From contig JAJXVP010000050.1 in the NCBI GenBank assembly GCA_021782055.1, positions 1 through 15,083 on the forward strand: a DNA stretch of 15,083 nt, given 5' to 3'. Source of the DNA: a bacterium. GTDB lineage: Bacteria; Spirochaetota; Spirochaetia; JABEVK01. The position numbers and the translations under genes were made by a program. Below the pieces are notes generated by a model. The model worked only from the letters and a program-made list of their open reading frames with translations. It was not told the origin of the DNA and made no database searches. Positions 7,916 through 14,838 of the stretch are shown in pieces (the first letter of the stretch is position 1; every line of letters starts with the position of its first letter).

Positions 7916-10763
7916 ACCCTTTTCCTGGCGTGATCGTCCCTCATTGATTGAAGTCTTATTCCCCGTTCAGAAAATATCTGTTGAAAGCTATAAGGAGCAG
8001 ATGGCTGGAAGTGGCAAAACCTTGACTGCTTTGGGTAGTTATTGGAAGGGCCGTAAACCATTAATCCTGAACAAAGCCTGTATTTTAGGTGCATTGCTAC
8101 CTGTAAGCAATGATAATTTGAAAGACCTGGAAATGTTTGAAAAGCTAATGGCAATGGATGCGGATGCTCTTTGGTTTCGACTTCAAGAAAAAAACGCCAA
8201 AATCCCAGAGTACTTTGCAAAAAATAGAAGGTCCGATAGTGATTTGATCGGCTACAAGGCGTGGGTAGAGGCCTCTGCTCGCCCTGAAGAATGTGGTGAC
8301 GACTTATTTGCACCTATTTGGGATGCTGTGAACGCCCACTTGGGAACCAACGCCCAATCCTTTCCAGAATTGGTTGAACAAATGGGCATAGCCCGCTTTG
8401 GACACCGGCCCAAGGTGGCCGATGTGTTTAGCGGCAGTGGCCAAATTCCCTTTGAAGCTGCCCGCTTGGGCTGCGATGTCTATGCCAGCGATCTTAACCC
8501 TATAGCCTGTATGTTGACTTGGGGAGCATTCAATATTGTTGGTGCCCAACCCGAGAAGCGGAAAGAAATTGAAAAAGCCCAAAAAGAGTTAGCACAAAAA
8601 GTCCAGGCAGAAATTGACGCGCTGGAAGTGGAGACTGACGGAAAGGGTTGGCGTGCCAAAGCATTTTTGTATTGTGTTGAAGTAAAATGCCCGGAGACTG
8701 GTTGGATGGTACCTTTGCTTCCAAGCTTAGTGATCAGTCAGCCAAGAACTGGGGAACGCAACAATGTTATAGTTCAACTTTTGCCTAATCAACAAAGCAA
8801 AAGCTATGACATAAAAATCCTCGAATGGGCTAGTCCAGAACAAATGGAACAAGCTGCAAAAGGTACTATTCAAGGGGGCGAAATCATTCACTCACCCGAT
8901 GGTAAAGCCGTATATCGAACCAAAATTAGCACCATAAGAGGTGATTATAAGGATGGGAACGATAACAGGAACCGACTGCGGCTATGGGAAAAATCTGATT
9001 TCGTGCCAAGACCAGATGACATTTACCAGGAACGATTGTACTGTATTCAATGGATACGCCCAAAAACGGACTCAAATCGCGATGAGTACCAGTTCCGGTC
9101 TGTAACCGATGACGACTTGGCCCGAGAGAAAAAGGTTATTGATTATGTGGGTTCCAACTTAGGTGCATGGCAGGAAAAAGGCTGGGTGCCTGATATGGTG
9201 ATTGAACCTGGCGATAAAACTGATGAACCGATACGTACACGAGGCTGGACTTATTGGCACCATTTGTTTAATGCACGGCAACTTTTGGTTGCAGGAACTG
9301 CTCGGAAGTACATGAGCTCATTGTCATCTATTTCATTTGCGCAGAGTGTTAATTGGAATTCCCGAATAAGTCACTGGAGTCCTTTGGATGGCGGTGGTGG
9401 CTCTGTAAAACAGGTTTTCTATAATCAAGCTCTCAATACATTTTACAATTATGGATGTCGGGCAACTAATTATTTACAAGGGCTATATATTGCGAGCTAT
9501 TTTAACTTTCCAATAAGTGGAAATACAGCTGTAAATTCTCAGCCAGCTGAGACCCATAATACCCAAAACGATATCTACATCACCGACCCACCCTATGGCG
9601 ATGCGGTAAAATACGAAGAAATTACTGAGTTCTTTATTGCCTGGTTGCGCAAGAATCCGCCTCCAGAGTTTGCTCATTGGACCTGGGATAGCAGGCGAGC
9701 CTTGGCTGTAAAAGGGGAGGACGAGGGCTTCCGTCAGGGAATGATTGCCGCCTATACAGCTATGGCCAAGCACATGCCTGACAATGGCATCCAGGTTCTG
9801 ATGTTTACCCACCAGTCGGGTTCCATTTGGGCCGATATGACTAATATTATCTGGGCGAGTGGCTTACAGGTTACTGCTGCCTGGTATGTGGTTACTGAAA
9901 CTGACAGCGCTTTGCGCCAAGGAGCCAATGTAACCGGAACCATCATGTTAGTTTTGCGAAAGCGGACCAAAGAGCTCTCAACCTTCCGAGATGATCTTGG
10001 CTGGGAGATCGAAGCTGCGGTTAAAGCTCAAGTTGAATCGCTAACCGGCCTTGATCGGACAGTACGTGAACGAGGGTCTCAAGGATTGTATAACGATGCC
10101 GATTTGCAAATGGCCGGTTATGCAGCAGCCCTAAAAGTCTTAACAGCCTATACCCACATCGACGGCAAGGACATGGTGGTTGAATCAAAAGCTCCCAAGG
10201 TGCAAGGACGAAAAACTTTTGTTGAGGAATTAATTGATTTTGCTGTTCAAACAGCTGTGCAATTCCTGGTTCCCACAGCTTTTGACAAAGCTGAATGGCA
10301 AAAGCTCGAACCAGTGGAACGGTTCTACCTTAAAATGGTTGAGATGGAGTTTATGGGGAATAAGACCTTAGATAATTACCAGAATATGGCCAAGGCCTTT
10401 AAGGTTCGTCACTTTGATCAGTTAATGAGCGACAATTCCAAGGCTAACTCTGCTCGGCTAAGAGGCGCCAGCGAGTTAAAGTCGTCTCTAATGTCTGGCG
10501 ACGCTGAGATTGCCGGTACCCCTCTGCGGGCATTGTTGTATGCTATTTATGAAGTAACAAAAGAAGTAGAAATTGACGACATCCTGCTTCACCTCATGCA
10601 GAACTGTGCCAATTATCTTCAAGTCAAACCTACCCTTGTAAAAATGGCGAGTTACCTGGCATCTATGCGTACTGGCCTCAAAGCTACAAAGACCTTTGCC
10701 CCGGACCAGGAAGCCAGCGCTTCCCGTGTTATAGCCGAAGCCTTGCAGAATCAGAGGATTTAG
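7908..10763 (+). CDS. DUF1156 DNA methyltransferase, anti-phage associated
   Basis: Encodes 951 residues. The N-terminal DUF1156 domain (about 10-85) shows LIEVLFPV, SVESYKEQ and the YWKGRKPL motif (45-52; usually WWGRKPL). The SAM-binding motif I is VADVFSGSG (170-178), with an acidic SAM-contact motif SDLNP (194-198). The catalytic DPPY is at 560-563, which fits N6-adenine or N4-cytosine methylation. Order is motif I, a spacer of about 380 residues, then DPPY, so the spacer may hold a target-recognition region. It includes a lone CVEVKCPETG (two Cys) that looks like half of a zinc ribbon. The region after DPPY (THQSGSIW, then EGANV-like RQGANVTGT) continues the methylase core. The start ATG overlaps the ATPase stop by 8 bases. 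Likely role: marking host DNA as self. No separate cognate endonuclease gene is seen. Confidence 0.9.
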   Translation: MLEPFSWRDRPSLIEVLFPVQKISVESYKEQMAGSGKTLTALGSYWKGRKPLILNKACILGALLPVSNDNLKDLEMFEKLMAMDADALWFRLQEKNAKIPEYFAKNRRSDSDLIGYKAWVEASARPEECGDDLFAPIWDAVNAHLGTNAQSFPELVEQMGIARFGHRPKVADVFSGSGQIPFEAARLGCDVYASDLNPIACMLTWGAFNIVGAQPEKRKEIEKAQKELAQKVQAEIDALEVETDGKGWRAKAFLYCVEVKCPETGWMVPLLPSLVISQPRTGERNNVIVQLLPNQQSKSYDIKILEWASPEQMEQAAKGTIQGGEIIHSPDGKAVYRTKISTIRGDYKDGNDNRNRLRLWEKSDFVPRPDDIYQERLYCIQWIRPKTDSNRDEYQFRSVTDDDLAREKKVIDYVGSNLGAWQEKGWVPDMVIEPGDKTDEPIRTRGWTYWHHLFNARQLLVAGTARKYMSSLSSISFAQSVNWNSRISHWSPLDGGGGSVKQVFYNQALNTFYNYGCRATNYLQGLYIASYFNFPISGNTAVNSQPAETHNTQNDIYITDPPYGDAVKYEEITEFFIAWLRKNPPPEFAHWTWDSRRALAVKGEDEGFRQGMIAAYTAMAKHMPDNGIQVLMFTHQSGSIWADMTNIIWASGLQVTAAWYVVTETDSALRQGANVTGTIMLVLRKRTKELSTFRDDLGWEIEAAVKAQVESLTGLDRTVRERGSQGLYNDADLQMAGYAAALKVLTAYTHIDGKDMVVESKAPKVQGRKTFVEELIDFAVQTAVQFLVPTAFDKAEWQKLEPVERFYLKMVEMEFMGNKTLDNYQNMAKAFKVRHFDQLMSDNSKANSARLRGASELKSSLMSGDAEIAGTPLRALLYAIYEVTKEVEIDDILLHLMQNCANYLQVKPTLVKMASYLASMRTGLKATKTFAPDQEASASRVIAEALQNQRI

Positions 10764-10765
10764 CA

Positions 10766-13483
10766 ATGGCAATCAAGCGCTTCTCTTCCCGAACTGAACG
10801 GCTCGATTCTGAGTTTCTGGCCGCAAGCTTAAATGATGCGTCCAAATATTATCGTATTGCTGGCTATTTTCGAAGTTCCATTTTCGAACTTGTTGGGGAA
10901 GAAATCGCTCGTATCCCTGAAGTCAAAATAGTCTGCAATTCAGAGCTTGATCTAGTAGACTTTCAAGTCGCTACAGGCCGTACAACGGCCCTTAAAGAGC
11001 GTTGGAATGAGGTTGATGTAGAAGCAGAGTCTTTGCTCTTAAAAGAGCGCTATCAGAAGCTTGAGGCCTTATTGCATGCTGGGAACGTTGAAATACGTGT
11101 CGTGCCCCGTGAACGAATATTCCTACATGGAAAAGCAGGTTCGATTCATTACCCCAACGGTCAAAGAAAATCTTTCATCGGATCAGTCAACGAGACCAAA
11201 AGCGCATTTGCACATAATTATGAACTTGTTTGGCAGGATGATGACCCGGTTAGCGCAGATTGGGTTGAGGCTGAATTTTGGGCTCTATGGAAAGATGGTG
11301 TTCCCTTACCAGACACCATAATTTCTGAAATCAGTCGCGTCGCAAATCGGCGTGAAATTACCGTAGATGTATTAAAACCAACCGAGATTCCCGGTGCCGC
11401 CTTGGTGGAGTCACCCATATATCGCGGAGGTGAACAACTTCAACCCTGGCAACGCTCGTTTGTTACTCTGTTTTTGGAACATCGTGCTACGTATGGAAAA
11501 GCAAGACTGTTACTGGCCGATGAAGTAGGTGTTGGCAAAACCTTATCAATGGCAGCAAGTGCCTTGGTAAGCGCGCTATTGGAGGACGGTCCTGTACTGA
11601 TTCTGGCTCCATCTACACTAACGATTCAGTGGCAAATTGAACTCATGGATAAACTTGGTATTCCCAGTGCTGTTTGGTCATCACAAAAAAAAGTCTGGAT
11701 AGGTGTTGAAGGCCAACAGCTGTCACCAAAGGGTGAAGGTTCTTCAATTAAAAAATGCCCCTACAAAATAGCCATTGTTTCTACGGGCTTAATTATGCAT
11801 CAGCGAGAAGATACTGAGTTTATCAAAGAAGCCGGATATTTGCTCAAAACTTCTTATGGTACTGTGATTCTCGACGAGGCACATAAGGCAAGGGCACGGG
11901 GTGGATTGGGTGAGAAAGCTGCGGTACCCAATAACCTGTTGGCCTTTATGCTACACATTGGCAAAAAAACCAAGCATTTGATACTTGGGACAGCGACTCC
12001 GATTCAAACGAATGTCAGGGAATTGTGGGATTTATTAGCAATTTTGAACAGTGGAGCTGAATTTGTACTTGGTGATGGACTCTCGGCTTGGCATGATATT
12101 GAAAGAGTCCAACCCTATATTACAGGACAAGACGAGGTAAGTAATTCCCAAGAAGCATGGGAACTATTACGGAATCCACTACCTCCAGAAGCAGAGACTG
12201 ATTTAGTCCGCAGAATTCGGGATTCTTTAAGTATCAATCCTATAGATTTTTATGCTGCCCATAGATTTGATGATCTTGATTTTCTTATCAAGGACCTGTG
12301 GCTTTCGGAATGCTTAACCGGGGGTTTCTTCAAAACCTATAACCCGGTTTTACGACATGTCGTTCTAAGAAAAAGAAAAGAGCTTGAAAAAGCTGGTTTA
12401 CTGGAGCCCGTAGGAGTGCATATCCATCCTACCAAAGACCAACAATCAAAATATCAGTATCGTTTCGCAGAACTTGGAATTTTGACCAATACACCGTTTG
12501 AGGTTGCTTACCAAAAGGCCGATGAATTTTGCGCCTTATTACACAAAAGGTCTCCCTCAGCCGGATTCATGAAAACCCTCATGCTTCAACGCCTCTGTTC
12601 AAGTTTTGCATCAGGATTAAAGACAGCGCAGCGAATGCTCAAACACACTATCTCCAATGAAGATGAAGAAGCAATCGAAGATGTAGAACATCTTTTAGCG
12701 AAAATGACTCCAGGCGAAGTTGCCTGTCTTAAAGAGATCGAGAATCAACTAACGCGTCCTGAAGCAACAGATTCAAAACTTGATACTGTAAAGTGGTTTC
12801 TCACTGAGTTCACAACCGATGAACGAACTTGGCTGGAGCATGGGTGTATAGTTTTTAGCCAATACTATGACACTGCTGAATGGATTGCATCTGAACTTTC
12901 AAAAGCATTAAAAAATGAAGTGATTGCTGTTTACGCCGGTGCTGGGAAAAGTGGCTTATTTCTAAATGAACAATATAATACCGTTGAGCGCGAAGTCATT
13001 AAATCTGCTGTGCGAAAACGTGAAATACGCTTAGTTATAGCCACTGATGCAGCTTGTGAAGGCTTAAACCTACAAACCTTGGGAACACTTATTAATATTG
13101 ATTTGCCGTGGAATCCTTCGCGACTTGAACAACGTCTTGGAAGAATTAAGCGTTTCGGTCAAGCAAGAAAATTTGTCGATATGCTGAACCTCGTTTACCA
13201 TGATACCCAAGATGAAAAGGTTTATGGTGTTCTATCTGAGCGTCTAAAAGATACTTTTGATATATTCGGAAGTCTCCCAGATACCATTGATGACGATTGG
13301 ATTGATGATGAAGAAAAGCTCAGAAAAAAAATGGATGAATACCTTCACGAAAGAACCAAAGCTCAAAATGCCTTTTCGGTAAAATATCGAGATTCAATTG
13401 ATCCTGAGTCAAATAAGTGGGAACAATGCGCAAGTGTACTTTCCCGCAAAAATATTGTCGAGGTTTTAAGCCAGCCATGGTAA
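10766..13483 (+). CDS. SNF2/DEAH-type helicase with N-terminal phospholipase-D-like domain
   Basis: Encodes 905 residues. The N-terminal region (about 1-180) is PLD-like, with H121-x-K123 (FLHGKAG) followed by FIGSVNET (G139, S140, N142, E143). The Asp of the classical HxKxxxxD is absent, as in several DNA-acting PLD variants. The helicase core has motif I DEVGVGKT (252-259), Ia LILAPSTL (278-285), motif II DEAH (370-373), motif III GTATPIQ (408-414), motif IV VFSQYYDTAE, motif V ATDAACEGLNLQ, and motif VI QRLGRIKRFGQ (789-799). This is the ATP-driven DNA translocase of the system, possibly with nuclease activity from the PLD part. AGAGGA (10753-10758) is the ribosome binding site and the start follows the methylase stop by 2 bases. 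It is the last gene of the operon. No terminator hairpin is seen after it. Confidence 0.92.
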   Translation: MAIKRFSSRTERLDSEFLAASLNDASKYYRIAGYFRSSIFELVGEEIARIPEVKIVCNSELDLVDFQVATGRTTALKERWNEVDVEAESLLLKERYQKLEALLHAGNVEIRVVPRERIFLHGKAGSIHYPNGQRKSFIGSVNETKSAFAHNYELVWQDDDPVSADWVEAEFWALWKDGVPLPDTIISEISRVANRREITVDVLKPTEIPGAALVESPIYRGGEQLQPWQRSFVTLFLEHRATYGKARLLLADEVGVGKTLSMAASALVSALLEDGPVLILAPSTLTIQWQIELMDKLGIPSAVWSSQKKVWIGVEGQQLSPKGEGSSIKKCPYKIAIVSTGLIMHQREDTEFIKEAGYLLKTSYGTVILDEAHKARARGGLGEKAAVPNNLLAFMLHIGKKTKHLILGTATPIQTNVRELWDLLAILNSGAEFVLGDGLSAWHDIERVQPYITGQDEVSNSQEAWELLRNPLPPEAETDLVRRIRDSLSINPIDFYAAHRFDDLDFLIKDLWLSECLTGGFFKTYNPVLRHVVLRKRKELEKAGLLEPVGVHIHPTKDQQSKYQYRFAELGILTNTPFEVAYQKADEFCALLHKRSPSAGFMKTLMLQRLCSSFASGLKTAQRMLKHTISNEDEEAIEDVEHLLAKMTPGEVACLKEIENQLTRPEATDSKLDTVKWFLTEFTTDERTWLEHGCIVFSQYYDTAEWIASELSKALKNEVIAVYAGAGKSGLFLNEQYNTVEREVIKSAVRKREIRLVIATDAACEGLNLQTLGTLINIDLPWNPSRLEQRLGRIKRFGQARKFVDMLNLVYHDTQDEKVYGVLSERLKDTFDIFGSLPDTIDDDWIDDEEKLRKKMDEYLHERTKAQNAFSVKYRDSIDPESNKWEQCASVLSRKNIVEVLSQPW

Positions 13484-13741
13484 AAAAAAGACATCCAAAA
13501 ACTGCTGTTTGCCATGAGGCAATTTTATGCCTTTTTCTGCGACCAATTTAATTTGTCCAACAGCCTGTGGGACAATTGCCCTGGGGGGTACCTTCGCACC
13601 TTGCTGGTAAAGATCAAAACAGTCGATACATTTCTTGTCTATGCCCGCGCTTGTGTTGAACATGGGTGGAGTAGAACCTTCCTCGAGTGGCTGATTGACC
13701 AGCGTTTCCACGAGCGATTTGGCGAGGCTGTGGTATGGTAA
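13484..13741 (+). pseudogene. Frameshifted remnant of a DUF1016 (YhcG-type) nuclease gene
   Basis: Directly after the helicase stop, translations in two plus-strand frames piece together the DUF1016 N-terminal domain. Frame A gives KKDIQK then LFAMRQFYAFF (13484-13534), matching the family's KDLQK and RQFY motifs with the intervening stretch missing. The next frame gives VQQPVGQLPWG (13555-13587), the family's Q.V.QLPWGH motif. Frame A then resumes with LLVKIKTVDTFLVYARACVEHGWSR and WLIDQRFHERFGEA (about 13603-13732), matching the WYA...ENGWSRNVLE...ERQGKA motifs. A stop at 13739-13741 ends it. The catalytic C-terminal PDDEXK half is absent. Two frame changes and the truncation make it a non-functional relic. 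The family occurs in restriction and defence loci. Based on remembered family motifs; no alignment was run. Confidence 0.7.
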
Positions 13742-13821
13742 AGAGCCCACGGTCCGATTGGAAAGACGGCAAACCCACTACCCGCGACACAGGAAATATG
13801 TGAGCCAAGTGAAGACTACTC

Positions 13822-13849
13822 TTGACGTTTGATTGGTATCGCTTATAAT
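13822..13849 (+). promoter_or_regulatory. Near-consensus sigma-70 promoter of the PIN/RHH pair (leaderless)
   Basis: The -35 TTGACG (13822-13827) and a perfect -10 TATAAT (13844-13849) are 16 bases apart. The expected transcription start, 6-7 bases past the -10, coincides with the toxin ATG at 13856. No ribosome binding site can be present on such a transcript, so the mRNA would be leaderless. This is one of the clearest promoters in the window. Confidence 0.72.
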
Positions 13850-13854
13850 ACCAA
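13833..13854. promoter_or_regulatory. Palindromic operator overlapping the TA promoter
   Basis: TTGGTAT (13833-13839) and ATACCAA (13848-13854) are a perfect 7-base inverted repeat with an 8-base spacer. They enclose and overlap the -10 element and end just before the toxin ATG. Ribbon-helix-helix antitoxins characteristically bind such palindromes at their own promoter, so autorepression by the antitoxin (alone or with toxin) encoded at 14281 is likely. Confidence 0.65.
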
Positions 13855-13855
13855 C

Positions 13856-14284
13856 ATGCTTGACCATCCAATTGTCCTAGATACGAACATCCTCCTTTCG
13901 GGACTCAAGAGCCGAAAAGGATTGAGTTTTAGACTCTTGGAACACGTCTTGGCCAATGATGTCAGATTGGCAATTTCAACGCCGCTAATTTTGGAGTACG
14001 AATCAACCCTTAAGAAAGTTCTGGTACCCCAAATACTTAGTTTGGATGACGTCGATACCCTTTTGGACTCGATTTGCTCCATGGGAGTTCAAGCGAGAAT
14101 TTTCTATCTTTGGAGGCCATACCTGAAGGACCCCTACGATGACCATATCCTCGAACTGGCAGTAGCAGCTGGTTCAAAGTATATCGTCACCTATAATCGG
14201 AAGGACTTCCAAGATGTCGAACGATTTGGAATTCAGATTATGGAACCACGCGAGATTCTACGGCTTATAGGAGGAGTAGAATGA
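13856..14284 (+). CDS. PIN-domain toxin (putative endoribonuclease), COG1569-like
   Basis: Encodes 142 residues from ATG 13856. This start is preferred over the upstream in-frame TTG at 13829, which lies inside the promoter. The PIN acidic residues are in place: D9 in VLDTN, E47 (or E49) in LILEYES, D95/D96 in DPYDDHILELA and D117 in VTYNRKDF. The DPxDDhxlelA and VTxNxxDF pattern is that of the PIN-family toxin-antitoxin toxins, which cleave RNA using Mg2+. It is complete, and precedes its antitoxin with a 4-base overlap, an order less usual than antitoxin first. Translation would begin on a leaderless transcript. It acts in the cytoplasm and could serve as addiction module or abortive-infection device for the island. 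The target RNA is unknown. Confidence 0.88.
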   Translation: MLDHPIVLDTNILLSGLKSRKGLSFRLLEHVLANDVRLAISTPLILEYESTLKKVLVPQILSLDDVDTLLDSICSMGVQARIFYLWRPYLKDPYDDHILELAVAAGSKYIVTYNRKDFQDVERFGIQIMEPREILRLIGGVE

Positions 14285-14514
14285 GTACACTGAGTATTAG
14301 GTTGCCCGATTCTCTTCATGAAATGATCAAGAAAGTCTCAAAGGACGACAATATCTCGATCAACCAGTTCATTGCGTCAGCTGTGACAGAGAAGATCACT
14401 GCCCTTGAGACGGAGACCTACATCCAGAGCCGGGCGGCTCGAGGAAGTCGGAAAGGATTCGCAGACATTCTCTCGAAAGTGCCGGATGTGCCGGCTGACC
14501 CAAATGACCAATAG
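14281..14514 (+). CDS. Ribbon-helix-helix antitoxin (HicB/CopG-like) partner of the PIN toxin
   Basis: Encodes 77 residues. The N-terminus has the RHH pattern: a beta strand (TLSIRLPDSL, 3-12), helix one (HEMIKKVSKDD, 13-23) and helix two beginning ISINQFIASAV (25-35), with the alternating polar/apolar strand that inserts into the DNA major groove. The C-terminal tail (about 45-77), with RAARGSRKGFADIL, is the part expected to wrap and block the toxin. ATGA overlap with the toxin stop and a strong GGAGGAG (14270-14276) upstream suggest abundant coupled synthesis of antitoxin. It is the likely ligand of the palindrome at 13833-13854. The fold assignment is good and the exact family uncertain. 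Confidence 0.85.
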   Translation: MSTLSIRLPDSLHEMIKKVSKDDNISINQFIASAVTEKITALETETYIQSRAARGSRKGFADILSKVPDVPADPNDQ

Positions 14515-14673
14515 ACGATCATTTCTCTGCTGGCCAGGCAGTCGGCTCGGCGTCCCTACCGAGGCCGGTGTCAACCGTGTGCCACAAGAGAGCACCTAAT
14601 TCACAAAAATGACGGAGGTGATTTCGCAACTTTGAGGAGTTTGGGGGGATAAACAAGGAGCAGGGTATGCGCG
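14515..14673. other. Short intergenic stretch with one weak hairpin
   Basis: No gene is seen. CTCGG (14546-14550) and CCGAG (14559-14563) form a small stem, extended by CGG/CCG across a bulge, but no T-run follows. It is therefore not a standard intrinsic terminator for the toxin-antitoxin pair. Confidence 0.3.
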
Positions 14674-14838
14674 ATGACAATAGAAGCCTTTCGGGATATA
14701 CGAACGGCCTTGTTTGCCAAAGCGGAACACCCCTTGGACTTTGTGTTTTTTACTCCCGATGAGTTTAAAACCCGCGCCCAGGTACCCAATAGTTTTGAGT
14801 GGCAGATTGAGCACAAAGGGCAGGTTCTGTATGGATAA
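14674..14838 (+). pseudogene. C-terminal fragment of an MNT-type nucleotidyltransferase
   Basis: The reading frame from ATG 14674 gives 54 residues ending FEWQIEHKGQVLYG. The motif LDFVFFTPDEFK (21-32) followed by a VPNSF segment and a terminal G-x-VLYG matches the end of minimal nucleotidyltransferase (MNT, NTP_transf_2) proteins, where the equivalent reads like PVDLVVLTPEEF...REGRVLY. The frame meets a stop only 8 codons upstream (14650-14652). The catalytic GS-x-D and the second acidic motif, normally in the first 60 residues, are absent. No HEPN partner is adjacent. It is best read as a decapitated relic rather than an active antitoxin, although a short expressed peptide cannot be excluded. 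Confidence 0.6.

Noticed and set aside
8004..8027. GSGKT in the N-terminus of the methyltransferase as an ATP-binding P-loop
   Set aside because: The Gly required five residues before GK is Gln, and the segment lies in the conserved DUF1156 region leading into the GRKPL motif. It is not a Walker A site.
2363..13483. Calling the operon DISARM or BREX
   Set aside because: There is no DUF1998 protein, no PglZ phosphatase and no BrxC-type ATPase. Only the general methylase plus helicase plus PLD theme is shared.
11685..13489. A8 runs in and at the end of the helicase gene (11685-11692, 13324-13331, 13482-13489) as phase-variation tracts
   Set aside because: They are short and occur in an A-rich gene. 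The last one lies at the stop codon, where slippage would keep TAA. There is no direct sign of variability.
13466..13871. Minus-strand reading frames of 85-94 codons opposite the DUF1016 remnant and toxin promoter
   Set aside because: The plus strand carries recognisable family motifs, while the minus-strand translations match nothing and run across the toxin promoter.
37..14643. CTTTGAGGAGTTT occurring near both window ends (37-49 and 14630-14642) as island attachment repeats
   Set aside because: It is a 13-base match, and one or two such pairs are expected by chance in a window this long. It does not coincide with the composition edges of the island.
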